Below are positions 51,337 through 64,000 of a stretch of 64,000 nucleotides of DNA, piece after piece (within the stretch, counting starts at the first letter, position 1; every line of letters starts with the position of its first letter). The notes under the pieces are model-generated. The model was not told the DNA's origin, did not search any database, and worked only from the letters and a program-made list of their open reading frames with translations. Position numbers and translations under genes: made by a program. This DNA comes from Hemicentrotus pulcherrimus (taxonomy: Eukaryota; Echinodermata; Echinoidea; Camarodonta; Strongylocentrotidae), in the NCBI GenBank assembly GCA_003118195.1, contig BEXV01000128.1, forward strand, positions 93,059 through 157,058. The letters run 5' to 3'.

Positions 51337-52884
51337 ACAAATTACTCTTGATGCTCAGAGACCAAGCCCATATTTGCAATGTTTGATTAGGGACCGTAAG
51401 ACGGAATTAAAAATCAAACATCTCCTCTCTTGATAACTGCAGGGAGGGACAATGTTACATCCTCACGTTCATGATACAATAATAAAATAGATCATTGGTA
51501 TTTGAAAGGTTATCAATCATCAAATTGTATCCCAAATATTTATAAAGCAAGGTTTTAAAAATACAGTTGAGTTCTGGCCATGCAATTGCATTTTGAAAGA
51601 AACTGTCTTGTAGCAATGGGGAAAATATTTGTCTAATGTAGCACATTAAAATTTGTGTATACTGTTAGGTTTTGGAAATATTAAAATGAGAAGAAATTAA
51701 CTCCATCTTGCTGAATGAATTGCACATCAAAATGGGACTACATGCACCCAGCTAGGCATGGCAGTTTGGTCCAAATCTATCTTTTCCTATTTCAAATGTG
51801 AGGGCAATTGAAGAGTAGACATTTACAGGAGAAGTTCCTTCACAATAACACATAGAATTCAAACTCTCACAATTTTATTCCCCATCTTTTCCGGAACTCA
51901 TCATTCTCTCCATTATTATGATGATGGTTTTCAAAGAATGATCAAGATGTTGGAAAGCAATTTGAGGGGGGTCAAAAGTTATAATCTGATGAGTGCCATT
52001 TACACAAGACAGATCATCTGAGAGTATGGACTGGGCCATATATTGTACGTTGCAGTTGTCGTCGGGCAATGTAAATCTGAAACAATGCAGCTTGGTAGGA
52101 TGAGGGAGGGGCCGGAGGAACAAGAATGAGGTCAGGAACTTATCGTTGCAGCTGGTGTGCCATTTTACAGATAACCTTTCCAGATTTCACTGGACAAAAC
52201 AAACTTGTATGCCAGTCCACTTCAATTTGAATCGTCTTTGTAATCGTTAAACTGCTTGTTAACCCTACACAATTACTTAATGATGCAACTGAAAATACCA
52301 AGGTTAAATTGACCTGAGGAATGTACCTATGTGGTAGATGTATTATAGTCCAAGTCATACTCACTGCATTGTCATTTCCCAATGCTATGCCTGATTTATA
52401 TTTTTAAAAAATTACATATGATAAATATTCACAAATCTATTTCATAATATCAGCATTAAATTTAAAAGATTTAGAATTGTCTCATAAAATAATGATTTCA
52501 TCATAATCCCATCATAAAACTTCTTTTTATTACCTGCAAAATCGTTTACAAGAGCATTATTTCACTCATTGATTTATGTCATGTTGCAGTTAAGAACACT
52601 TCAAAGCAGCAGTGTTATTTTGATGGTAAAATAGGATGGTAGTTTTTTAGATGCATCTTTGTTACATTTAGTTTGGAATTACCTTAATCTTTTATGTTAC
52701 TTAAAACCAAAACTCACCTTCTTACCAATTGATCTTGCAGATAGACTGACAAATGCACTTAATACCTAGGACAAAGCAACTAGAGGGGCATTCACACTAT
52801 GAGGAAAAAATATTTGAAGAAACCTGATATTGAGAATCATCACATGGTGAAAAATAGACTACTTGGAAAAAAGAATGGTATGTA

Positions 52885-53082
52885 CAGGCGCAGATCCAGG
52901 ATTTCTTAGGGGAGGGGCCCAACTTTTTTCAATTTTGCTCCTGAAAATTTGAAAATCGCGCCGGCCGAAAAGTCACTCAGTGGGGGGAGTGGGGGGAGTG
53001 GGGGGCAACCCCCCAAAAAGATAAAAATCATGTGTTTTTACATCATTTTTTTCTTACGGGGATCCCCCTGGATCGGCCACTG
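52885..53082. mobile_element. 198-bp hAT-type MITE
   Basis: The left end is CAGGCGCAGATCCAGGA and the right end, in reverse, CAGTGGCCGATCCAGGG. A perfect 8-bp target duplication GGTATGTA lies at 52877-52884 and 53083-53090. Length of target and CAG...GATCCAGG terminus both point to hAT. Inside are GGGGGGAGT repeats and GGCAACCCCCC; no coding capacity. Confidence 0.88.
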
Positions 53083-53609
53083 GGTATGTAAAAGGAACAT
53101 CATACAGAGACCTCATCGTCTTGGTTCCTACTAGTTTAAGGACGCCACCTTACTAAATGGTTACTGTCAGTATAAATCACGGGCATTGGTCATGGGCATT
53201 GGTCAAGGGTACAACATAACAGCTGGCTAGCCATGTTTGGAAACACTCATATGAAGCTCTACTCAGCTATACAATCAATATTCAATATCATTTTCAAACT
53301 AGTGATGGCCCCTGATTCTTACAGATTGTTTATTCCAAACATTACTTGAGTAAACCTTTGTTACAATTTTTAACCTTCCAGTGAGAACAATTGAATTACT
53401 GATCATACAGCTATACAACAAATGATGCTAGTCTGAATGAAGGAGTATATGTCTGTGCCATGAACCTGGTAGCTCTTTGCCTTGTACCAGATAATTATCC
53501 CTGACATGAATGGATCCACCAGACCATCGTCTCATACCAGCCTTCTTACACTCACCTGTTGTAGTTAGCTGGAGTATGATGATATTAGATCTGGTCGTCT
53601 TCTTGAATG

Positions 53610-53708
53610 TCAAGAACCAGTGTAAACCTGGAGCAAGGCCAGATCATCTGCGTAGATCATTGTTAGACCAGACAAAACAAAAGGCCCATTTTCATTAGCC
53701 CAAGTTTT
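53610..53708 (-). pseudogene. reverse transcriptase fragment with YADD motif
   Basis: The minus strand stays open for 33 codons, including NGPFVLSGLTMIYADDLALL followed by QVYTGS and a stop. (F/Y)xDD with hydrophobic residues on both sides (MIYADDLALL) is the catalytic motif of LINE-type reverse transcriptases, and the spacing to the preceding GL fits. Nothing else of the domain is preserved in frame, so this would be a decayed LINE fragment. The match is short and could be chance. Confidence 0.4.
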
Positions 53709-53788
53709 CAAAATATCCTGCTATATAATTCTAATTACAACTAGCACAATCCGTTTCACTGGGAAGACCAGTATTTTCATACTTGTGC

Positions 53789-54297
53789 TTAAAGGTATTA
53801 CAAAGTTTTGGGAAATTTTGAAAAATGGGTGGATAGTGATTCTTTACAATTTTGATATAATTGGATGCCCCTGTGGATATATCAAAAGCACTAGAAATTT
53901 TAGACCCTAAAACACTTCTGCGTTCGAGAAAAATTGGATATAAATATTTATTGGTGCTCCCGATAAATGTTGATGAATTTCAAAAAGCTCCTACGGCCGT
54001 ACAATGGTAGCTGCGACCATGAAAATCTCAGAATATGTAGTTGTGGTATATAATTTCCGAACGGGATAACTGATCGGTCGATTTTAGTCGATAAACATTG
54101 TTTTATAGCTTAATTAATATCTTGACCTTGAAAGGGAGCTATTCAACATAAAGTGTTTATTATTTACAATTTCATAACTTTAGAGTCGATTTCGACCGCG
54201 ACAACGATCACAGAATAATATAGGATCGCATATGCTTCAAATATGTTCATTTGAACCAAATTCATGACCCCATACCAAAACTTTGTACTACCTTTAA
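53789..54297. mobile_element. 509-bp TTAA-flanked element
   Basis: Begins TTAAAGGTATTACAAAGTTTTGG and ends CCAAAACTTTGTACTACCTTTAA: a 23-bp inverted repeat with one mismatch. It shares its first nine bases (TTAAAGGTA) with the element at 45887, so both probably used the same transposase. It lacks coding capacity; the interior has several CGATTT / GTCGAT motifs. Confidence 0.8.
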
Positions 54298-56927
54298 GAT
54301 CGATATTGACTTGAGATCCAAAGCAAACTAGGGTTTGTTCATGACAAATCAAACTATTTGGTCGATTAGCATGCTAATTTGGTGGTGAAAACACACTTGG
54401 ACCCGATGTTTTTTATAACTTGAGCTTAACCCTTCAGTGAGCAGAGATTACTCTGCTTGGTCTAGGAGAGAAATTAAAACCAAACTCTCACTTTTCCCTT
54501 TTAAAGAAATGCTGACCAGTCTCCTATCTCCAGTGTGAGTTTGTTTGGGCTTAAGGGAATGAATCATCAAGCTAAAACCTCCATTGTTTTACATAAGTCA
54601 TAGTTGAGAAATGCTTGAATTGGTGCAAGAATGCATTAGTCATAGAAGTTGAATTTACATGTTACAACAAAGATACTATGATAAAATAAATAACAGATGC
54701 AAGTTTGGCTGAACAGTTTTGGTTTTCAAATATGATTTTAATTAAGACACTTACATTTTCATAGGTGAGTTTGTTATACACCAGGATGAAATAGACTGTT
54801 TGCTTAAGGAATTCAATTAACAAGTATTCTGAAAGGGTTACACTATCATTCATTTGTTGTCTTCTAAAGAAACCCACAAATCATTCAGATTATATAGCAT
54901 CTATGAACAGGATCTTGTCAGAAATGTAGGCCCTTCATTTACAAAACAACAGTCTGAAGAATTTCACTTGCATGTTTTCCTAGGAGTATGAATTATGTGC
55001 AGACACCCAAAACAAAAGTTGCTTTGATATGTCTAAAAATGACATCCTCAAGAAAATATTGAATCATTTATAAGTTGGAATGGGCTTGATAATGTGTTTT
55101 GGAAATAACCACTATGACCTTTGCTAAATGATTGATAGCTTGAAAGTTATTCTAAAGTCAGTTTCAATAACAGGAATGAAAAAAATAAGTATCAGTGCTA
55201 AGGTTGACAATAACAGGTATGAAAATTGGGCTATTAGAATGTAGGAATTGACCATAATTTATCGTAGTTCATGTAATTGCTCGATAAATAAAAGTTGTTA
55301 GATGCATTTAACCATGGCATGTCTGTTTTTATTGCTATGTTTAGAACAGCATAAATAATATCTGGTTATTTTTGTGGAATATTTTCTTTTCCTTTTTTTA
55401 TTGGAGGGGGGGGGAGGAGGAATTGGTTAAGGTAGGTTACAAAATCATATGGTATGAGACCATTGTGTAAAAGACAAACAAGAAGAAATGGAAAGTAAAA
55501 AGAATATTCCTCATGAAGGAAACACAATACTAGTCAGAAATTAGATGAGAAGCTTTGTAAATAACATAAAATCTGCCCCATGAGAGATCATCTGTAAAGC
55601 AACTTTCATCTATTCCTGGACTATAGTCTGTAGAAGACAGTAACTACACATGTAAACACTTACACATTGTTATATATGAACTAGTTAAAGAGACTACCTA
55701 CTCTTTAGTATAACATCTTACTAAAAGTAGGCCAAGATGGAGATGAAACGAGACAGGGAATCAGAGTGTGTGTTCAAGTAGTTTAATCAAGTTACTGTCT
55801 GATTGTGCGCATGAGCAGATGCGCCAATACATAACACAAATAAAATGTAATCAATTTCCTTTCTTTACATATTGGCTTCTCATTTCACAAATGAAAGGCA
55901 AATTTCTGTTTTACATGAAAAATAAAACTGGAATCTTGAATCATCAATTCCCCTTTTTCTTTTTCTTTTCCTTTTTAAAGTCCTCTTACGAATCTCTCTC
56001 CAGCCTTTTCAAATGTTGTCTTTCTAGTTAATCCTACAAGGCCCTGGTTCTCTCATCCTCATCATCACCAGCCTACAGCTTTTATGTTCACACTGTATCC
56101 CTGTCACGCTCTCCTGCCATCCAAATATATCCAGCCTATTTTGAGATGGGTAAGAAATCACCGGGTCTATGGTCCCCTGCCCTCCCGATATAGCCGTCCA
56201 TCTCAGCGAAGGCAGAGAGAAATATGTCTCACTCTGCCCTCTTATTCACTACTAGTCAATCCTTCCTCCCATCCATCATCACCATCTCTCTCACATCCAC
56301 TCAAGCATGAAAGAAAGAGAAGGAGAAGGAGTCCTCCCCAAGTCTTAATCATCTGTTGTTTGCTTACTGTATCTTCTTGTGGAAAAAGGATACTTATATC
56401 AACTGAATTTCAATTTGACCTTAAAATTATTATCACTCTTTACTATGGATAAAACAAAAATGAATAAAAACTATGTCAAGTCTTTTTCTTTTCTTCTAAG
56501 AACAACATCAATTTTGCCTATTATTTTTTTTTTCAGAGTCCAGTCATCGTGACTGAGGTTCATTCAACTTTATTTCATAAGGCTCTTTGATGGATGTTTG
56601 TTGCTATGGATACACCTTCAACAATATTTGGTTTCATTTATGCTCTTTTCGGTGAGCTGCAACAACCAAAACCAGAAATAGACATAGGGGATATTTTGAG
56701 CCACTTTACACTTATCTCTAAGTATAATATCAGAGTGAAAACATGATCGTGGTAACAGATTCCATCTATTTACATTATAAGACGACTTTCTATTACTGAT
56801 TGGCACAAATTCAGAGTTGATAGGATTTGTTTTTTCTCGCCAGGGAGATCACTCATGTGACTGTTATGACAATGACATGATGACATGGGCATTAGCTAGC
56901 GATGGCAGAATATGTTGGCTTGATGCT

Positions 56928-57034
56928 TCTCTCTCTCTCTCTCTCTCTCTCACTCCTTCCATCTTTCTCTCTCTCTCATTTTTGCTCTCTCCCCTTCCAT
57001 CTCTATACTTCATCTGCTCTCTGTCTGTCTCTTA

Positions 57035-57072
<38 letters not shown>

Positions 57073-57074
57073 TC
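56928..57074. repeat. TC microsatellite cluster
   Basis: Two (TC)n blocks separated by about 55 bp of imperfect CT-rich DNA; overlapping Ser/Leu-rich open frames are by-products. Confidence 0.88.
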
Positions 57075-58960
57075 ATGCATTTTGAGTAAAGGACCACCCC
57101 CCATGGTACCTTGCCCTGTACCTTAATATCTCAAAACTATGAGTAATAGGTCCACTAACTTTGAAAGCTAAATAAATTGAGAGAGCAGAAACTGACTTCT
57201 ATTTGACATATTCCAGCTTTTTTTAACTCAATTTTTTTGTATTATATGAAATATGGAAAACAAAGACACAAATGACTTCTACTTGGCATATTCCATGGGG
57301 GACAACTTATGATCTACACCTAGTATTGGCTCAGACATGGAGAAGGCAATCATCTTGGGTGGCTGTCATCATATTTCTTTCTCCTAACATCCATCAATTC
57401 TTCTAATGTTTCATGAAAAGGGCAAGAATTCATCATTCTTTTGTTTTAAGAACACACTTCTGTCATCCCCAATTTGCGCTTGCTAACCCTATTTTGAACC
57501 TGACATTAGAAAACATTTACTGGAAAGAAAAGGAATCATCCTTGGAGCATATAATGTTTTCACAAATTATAAAGTAAATATATTTTTTGAAGCCAACCAT
57601 GCAGACAAAATGTGGAAATGAATAATTCTTCCAAGTACAATATTTTGGGGAGGGAACAGTCAGAGGATTTTATACAGATAAAAGTCAAATAAACTTTTTT
57701 GAAGTGCTACAATTGTCGGGGGAGGGGGNAAGTAAAAAACAGGATAGTTCAGACTTTTTAGCACATTGTACAAACTCGCAGGAGAGGGGGAGGGGTGTCC
57801 CACATAGATTGTTCTTCTTCTCAGGATCATATTTTGTAGAGAAGAGCAGTGGAGCGAGAATTATTGCAGACACAAGTGTACCACCAAGTTTACAAACATA
57901 GCACCTAGAAACTTTCATTAGAGTATCTTTTTTAATGTTCATGAAACCATTCTTCAGTTCAACATCATATTTCATAGTCAATTTATTTTTATCATTAAAG
58001 TATTAAATACAGTACTTAACATTTTGGCATACAAAACCATCTATGTCAGTGAAAAGGCTCAATTAAATGGGAATACAGATTTCTACTTTATCATGAAAGG
58101 GTCAAGAGAAGACCCTTTAAATAAAAAACAGGCCCTTTACTCATTTCATATTTGCCCTTGCATTATACAAGATGGGGAAAAAGGGACAGTACATGCACAG
58201 AAAAAGAATATGTATGATTATCTGATTTGATTTGTGACCATGGTCATATTAATAATGAGTGACCTTGATCTCTAGGATTCAATTGACTGGGCAGAACTGA
58301 CCAATTGCAATAAGCAATCCAGATTTCACAAACTTTGGATCATGGTATGAGAGAGAACAAGATCATAATACCCAGTCACACAACTGAAAGGACTCCAAAT
58401 TTAGGATAACTTGGCTTTGTTGTTGTTGAGAATATGTTTTGTATGTTTGATGTGTTGTTGGTTTGGTATAATTCTTGTCAGTGTAAGTAGAGCACAAGTG
58501 TAGGTTCTTGGGAAGAAAATGTACATGGACATAGAGATTAGGATTTTTTTATAAAACCGTTTCGTAAATGCAAAAAAGGTGACTGTGTGTGTAGCACTGC
58601 AATAAGTCAGCCCATTTCTAACTAAACAATTTCACAAATCATTCTTCGTAATGTATCAAGGAGGTGCAGGTTATTCAATATATAAAATTGAATTTTGGGG
58701 TGTCATTTGATAAAATTCCAAAGAGACTGTATTTTTGAAGGCAACATTACCAAATTAAGAGAATATTGTGGCATTTTGAAAGAAATAAAATACACATCGG
58801 TGTGGTATGTTCTTGTGAAGACAGGAGACAATTGAATAATTCAATATCTGATTCTGGCCTGCTTTCAATTTGAATGAAAGAAAGATTGACATGTGATAGT
58901 ACTATAGTATGTCAGATCATAGAAAATGGAATTGGGCAAAAGATGAGACAAAAATAGAAG

Positions 58961-59125
58961 GAGAGGGAGAGAGAGAGAGTGAGAGAAAAATGGGGTAGAT
59001 TAGATACGGAAAGAGACAGACAGGCAGAGAATAAATAAATGGCTAAAAAGAGGGAGAGAATGGGAAGGGAGAGAGATGGGGAAGAGGAGATAGTGACAAT
59101 AAGGGAAGACCGATGAGAATGAGGG

Positions 59126-59155
<30 letters not shown>
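58961..59155. repeat. GA microsatellite cluster
   Basis: Interrupted GA-rich stretch with pure blocks near 58966-58986 and 59127-59152. Confidence 0.88.
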
Positions 59156-59156
<1 letters not shown>

Positions 59157-59868
59157 AAAGTGTTAAACATGGGAACAGTAAATTGCCAGTACTGTTGATA
59201 GATAAGGGTGGGAACTTCATCCTTCTCTCCATACTTCTTTCTGAAGGAGTGATGACAGCGCAAGGGATGACTATGATTAGTTCGCCTTTCAAGATGATGT
59301 TGTTTGTTTGTTTTCTTTTATTTCCATATAAAATCATCAGAACATACAAATACATACATAAATAAGATATACAACCGATAGCCCATTTCAGGTGTATTAA
59401 CAAAATAAGCCTGTTCTTTCATGGTATATTCATGAATTGTACCTGGACATTTACCACAGATCATTACCAAAAATGGACATCCTAGTGTCTATGGAACAGG
59501 AGATCTGACCATTCCTCTGGAAACAGTTGCTCTTGCCATATTTTGTCAAAAGTACAAGGTTGCGATGGGAAATCGGGAAAGGTTTGGGATAAAGGTTAGG
59601 TACCAAGTCCAGGGTTGGAGCAAAAAATGTGGTTAGGGATGGAAATCTAGAGCAGAGCAATTGTCACTGAAGCATATATCAAAGAACCTTACAGCTGATC
59701 AACCACCATTGATCATTATATAATAAATGTATATATCATGTAAGGATGAAGACACATGCAAGCCTTCTTAATTTTTTCAAACAGATATGGTTTGATTTTT
59801 GTTTCTTGTTACTATGACACAATGGAAAGACCACACTGATTTTCCACTCTTGTAGTGGGGCTTCATGC

Positions 59869-60078
59869 AGGGGATATGGGGTGGGGTGGGGGCATTCCCC
59901 CTTCCTTTGGTGAAAACCAAATCTGGCATATACCTTGTAGTCTCCAAAAGTTTGCCCTCTGTGCCCCTTGCAATTTCAGAACCCTGTTTTAGCCCCAAGC
60001 ACATGAAAGAGAATTTTGCTTGTCAGAAATCTTTTGGACTTGTACCCCCCTCCCCCTTAAAGAATCCAGGATACACCA
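59869..60078. mobile_element. possible diverged hAT-type repeat
   Basis: The right part, in reverse, reads ATCCTGGATTCTTTAAGGGGG, resembling ATCCAGGATTTCTTAGGGGA near the left end of the hAT MITE at 52885. The left part begins CAGGGGATATGGGGTGGGG. No target duplication was found; family membership is tentative. Confidence 0.3.
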
Positions 60079-63000
60079 TTTCTTTAATATGTTTAAATTA
60101 TTACAATGGTTATTTGGTAAGTTTCTCTATATCCGTGTCATTACAGACACTATGGCTATCCATCAGATGAGTAGCAATCAACTGTCCCCATCAAAGACTG
60201 AAGATGGCACTATACAGCTAGTGTTCCATGGTCTCATTCAGTGACATTGTGCAAGCTGCATTCTTCGTAAACAGCAATACAAGTGCTAGACTATGTTATT
60301 TGCTGTGAATTCATATCTCTTTTCCTCTTCATCGTCTATCCTTTTCACTCTCCTCTCTTCTCTTTTACCAATTTCCAATAATCTAGATCATTTATCATAG
60401 TCGAATTGCTCTTCTCATTCAAAATATAACATACCTTTGTAGTTACATATATTACATAATAATAATAATAATAACATAATAAGAAAACTAAAAATCAATA
60501 TTACTTAACTGTCTACAATTATTCACCATATTTATGATGAAATGTAGAGGAAATATAACCTATACTACACAGACAAAAATAAGCACAATAATTAAAGATA
60601 GCTTTTACAACATCCTGGTTGAAAATATTCTTGAAAATGCTTACCTGTAGTGTAGTGAGATGATGAATGCAATTAGGATAGATGGACATCAGATTACCAT
60701 GGCAACCCAAAACAATTCCAACATCATGAGGGAGAATATGGGAAAACAAAAAGAAGAGATAACCAACAAATTAAATTTGGGATAAAAATATATACTTAAG
60801 CATATATTGTAAAGTTTTATATGTCAAAAACTAAAGTAAGTTTACACTGATAGAAATACATTTACATAAAAGGAACTACCATATATCACACATAACTTGA
60901 CAACCAGGTTATTGCATAACAAAATAATAAAACATAGATGTTAAAGATGATGTTGCCAATGTTTTCCATGGATCTCTGTAAAACAGGAAAACAGCAAAAG
61001 AGAATGAAATATTAAAACAAAAAGGCTATATACTTTAATATAATCTAATTAATGAGTGGAATAGTAGGAAGCTTTTTAAGAAAAGAGTAGAGCTCCATCT
61101 ACTGGCTGGAAAGAATTTTACTCAGCGGAGCCAGGAATCTTCTATGGCTGAGCTTAAAATAGAATACAGCAGTGGTAGGGTCCATCGTTTACAGATATGA
61201 AATCCAATTATGATGCACTCACCATATCCCTCACACTCACACATACACACCACAAACACATCATGCAGTGCCATCACATTTTTACAATTAATTGAGATGA
61301 ATATAATCTAAGGCATATAATAACATATTGATAGTGGAAAAAACTGAATGTTGATGATAGAGAGTGTGATGCCAATGAATTATCAATTTATCTATTAAAT
61401 TGCAAAGATTTATTAACAAATTACCATTGATGTCACCTTAACTTTCATTCAGTTTTTCAACCATGTATGATTCATAAATCAATAATGAAATATAAACAAA
61501 GAACAATGTTTAGAGATTAGTAAATATGTCAAAAAGAGGGAAAGACCATTTGTCTTTAAATGTAACTTTTACAGTGACCTTGTATTATGTAATATCAGAA
61601 ATATTTGTAAAGCTAAGTATGACATTATCTCTTTATCACCTTTTCCACAATTTATCTGTGTGCCAAACATGTCTATATGTGTGTTATACCCTGAAAATGT
61701 GATTCAAAGTCTAGTTCTCAGCATCTGATTGAAGATGAAGAAAACACAAAGTAAAATCAATGACACTGTGTCAAACTCTTGTTTCAAATTCAAAAATAGA
61801 AAGGACTAAAGAATGAAACATTTATTAAAAAGTGAAATTTGTAGAAATTGTGTCATTTCCCATGTGTATTTGTAATTGCATGATTTGTACTACTCATTAA
61901 ATTGCAAGTTGTAATATTGTATCTTATGACAAAGATATCCCTTCAGAATAGCATCTACTGCTTACTCATGGCTGAAACCATCACAGCAGAGGCTTTCACA
62001 TGTCAATAATCACATCATCAGGCGACTGAGAAACAATGTATCATATTTCTTCATGTATCACAACGATTTATCACATTAGTCTAGTGCCCTCTCTCTTGTG
62101 AACTGGAACATCAAAACCAGAGTCGTGATATGATTTATGACCCTATCCATGTAGACATAAACTGGAGACAATTTGTATGATTTTAATCCCACCTGGGCAT
62201 CTTCAAAGGTTAGAAGAGCCAATGTATCTGTCATTTAGTGGATGAATCAACCAACCATGCCTGGTTGGCATGGCAGCATGACTCCCACTTGAAATTTAGT
62301 TTCCTGGAAAGGCAATTGTCTGAAAAGTGATTGTCTTTTTTTCCCTCAAACTTTTGAGCATATACCTTTGTAATAAGTTTGTAAATGAATCAACAACATT
62401 TTAAAACGCATTTGTAAGGCACAGAGCCACAGACACAGGTATGTCAAGAAATGTTGTGTATTTACTTTAACATTCCATCTTTTGCTAGGAAAAATAGGAC
62501 AAGGGAGAATGTTATTTTAAAATCCAACCGAACTTTTTCATCTGCTGTCAGCAGGCAATATCTCCTTCTCAGTGACCTTAGCCCCCAACAAAAAATACAT
62601 ATCATATTTTTAAAAGTGAAAAGTAAAGATTACAATGTCAACTTCTCCAGAATAATCAACCTAAGGTCAAATGTGCAAGCATGACAATAACGTATCATGT
62701 AATGCAAACACGACTTTTAAAAAAATATAATACAAACTTTTCGAAAATAGATCATGTTCCAGGGGAACTTGAAAAAGATCATAAAATATTTATACTACAA
62801 AATACAATAGAGTTTAAAGGAAATTTTATATGATGCAAAAATATCAAAAAGTGCAAATAAACCACTTGTAATAGTGTTTCTGTGATTGTGTCTGCAGCAA
62901 TAGGGTTAATGTTTCATCAAAGGTCAATTAAGTAACAGCCCAATCTGGATGTGAATGGACTTGAAGGTCAGTGAACATTTTGTTCTCACCCTCACACCCT

Positions 63001-63103
63001 CCTTCTACTCCTTCCTCTTCCCCTTCCTCTAAACTCCTCCACTCCCTCTCCCCTTCGCTTTGCCTCACCTTCTCTCACCGTCTATGCTTTGGACTGTTGC
63101 TAG
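60079..63103. other. non-coding, no gene recognised
   Basis: AT-rich with an (AAT)n run at 60458-60475 and a long pyrimidine-rich stretch at 62985-63085 that precedes a possible exon. Confidence 0.5.
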
Positions 63104-63204
63104 CGACACACTCCGTTGCTATCCACTGCTAAGGATGTAACAGGAAAGTTTAAAAAGTCCCTCCCTGGTTGGGTTGATCTTCCCAAGTTTGTTGTAGCCC
63201 AAGG
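63104..63204 (+). other. possible isolated exon
   Basis: After a pyrimidine-rich tract of about 100 nt and TTGCTAG (ends 63103), a 101-nt frame reads RHTPLLSTAKDVTGKFKKSL then PGWVDLPKFVVAQ, and closes at GG|GTAAGC, a good donor. Both splice sites and the open frame agree, but I recognise no family, and a minus-strand frame is open over the same bases. Confidence 0.2.
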
Positions 63205-64000
63205 GTAAGCATTGACATTTACTTTAATTGGGATGCTATTTCCATCGTTCACCGCAGGAACAAATATGTAGCCTCTGAGCAATGTTTCAGACGGGATAAT
63301 TTTTCAATTTGGTTAAATGTGAGATGATATATGCAGCAAGCTCTCATGAGCTGAAGTAAATGTTTCGTATATCCTTCAAATTTTAGTATAACACATGAGT
63401 GTCCATTACATCAAAACTATCCGGTAGAGATACTTTATACATTTAACAACTAAATTATTCATACCCTTCTGTTCTGTAGTTTTGTAACTATCTCAAAAAT
63501 GTATTTGTCCCACATTTATGTTTCTGAAAATGTGACATATTGAAGCTTACATCTAAAAATGTTCAACAAAAGCCCTGATACTACCAGTCCACCTTTCATT
63601 CTTGAGCCAAGAAAAGCACACAAAAAAACATCAAATTTAAATTTAGTTATTTACTATATGAGAGAGTAAATATGGTGAGTTAATTTTTTTTCAAATAATT
63701 GCTATTGCATTGTTTATCTTGATAAAAAAAAAAGGTTGTTCCAATTTACAAGAAGTGTTCAAAGTTTCCAATGCATGACCCCATTTTGAATTTCAAGGTG
63801 AATTATAAAAAAGAAAACACAACAACAACAACAACACTGAGCATTTATCACCACAGAAAAAATTATCCTGGCCCTTTAAACAATATTAAAAACTGTCAGG
63901 AGGTGTTCTGGCCACTCATACACCAATATGAACTAATCTGTTTTATATAAAAAAAGATACAAGAAAGAAGAAACAAATCCGCACTGCAACAATCAATATC
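63205..64000. other. non-coding end of window
   Basis: AT-rich sequence with a short (CAA)n run at 63818-63836; nothing else recognised. Confidence 0.5.

Larger units (their letters stand above)
46542..52884. other. non-coding, no host gene recognised
   Basis: AT-rich DNA with a diverged duplication of about 120 bp with a period near 140 bp (47313-47438 and 47459-47577, sharing TTTACATTATGTTACACTTG), a 22-bp minisatellite and hairpin-family fragments (47885-47945, 49532-49557, 51268-51336). Confidence 0.5.
54298..59865. other. non-coding, microsatellite-rich
   Basis: No host gene recognised. Contains TC arrays (56928-56975, 57031-57074), a duplicated motif GACTTCTATTTGACATATTCC near 57191 and 57270, one unknown base in a G-run (57729) and GA arrays (58961-59155). 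Confidence 0.5.

Noticed and set aside
22451..64000. A synapsin gene enclosing the TIMP on the opposite strand, as in vertebrates and Drosophila
   Set aside because: I looked by eye on the minus strand for motifs such as GHAHAGMGK, PWVF and GNWKTNTG and found none. The TIMP could still sit in a synapsin intron larger than the window; a translated search of flanking sequence would settle it.
1..64000. CRISPR arrays, operons, riboswitches, bacterial promoters
   Set aside because: The DNA is clearly eukaryotic; the tandem repeats lack spacers of uniform length.

Overview
The window is eukaryotic, AT-rich, metazoan genomic DNA. It has GT-AG introns, long non-coding stretches, many CT/GA microsatellites, minisatellites and several classes of non-autonomous DNA transposon, plus four short assembly gaps or ambiguous bases (11132, 12268-12273, 41068-41153, 57729). 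The one recognisable host gene and the repeat types fit a marine invertebrate. An echinoderm such as a sea urchin is my best guess, but this is an inference, because no marker in the window fixes the taxon. No bacterial, viral or plasmid features were seen.

The host gene is on the plus strand between about 12.4 and 22 kb: a divergent tissue inhibitor of metalloproteinases (TIMP). Three coding exons join in frame (12446-12964, 18260-18384, 21606-21806). Together they encode the netrin-like inhibitory domain from the IRGK strand onward, the characteristic YLIAG and LCDW segments, and a cysteine-rich C-terminal domain ending at a stop codon. A proline-rich segment of about 110 residues sits where ordinary TIMPs have a short A-B loop. 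The first coding exon (signal peptide and the inhibitory Cys-X-Cys start) is not confidently found. A signal-peptide-like ORF at 9439-9538 is a weak candidate, and the real exon may lie before the window.

0-12 kb is upstream or first-intron sequence. It holds a 772-bp near-perfect foldback element (5350-6121) with a 9-bp target duplication, inserted in an older repeat, and a possible terminal-inverted-repeat element at 4439-4944. 22-45 kb and 47-64 kb show no recognisable host gene, only microsatellites, two large minisatellites (35.3 and 49.6 kb), small duplications and relics of retroelements. At 45.4-46.5 kb there is a deleted PIF/Harbinger transposon with a piece of transposase, and a second TTAA-flanked element is nested inside it. 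That nested element carries the unoccupied version of the site hit by the foldback element at 5.35 kb. A second TTAA element is at 53.8 kb, and a small hAT-type MITE with a perfect 8-bp target duplication is at 52.9 kb.

The most unusual dispersed signal is a family of about 65-bp hairpins (10.7, 25.0, 32.9, 41.4 and 51.3 kb, plus half copies). They share an arm like GAGAGCCAGAAGGGCGTTAA, and one copy shows a paired change on both arms. All coordinates and homology calls are by eye.
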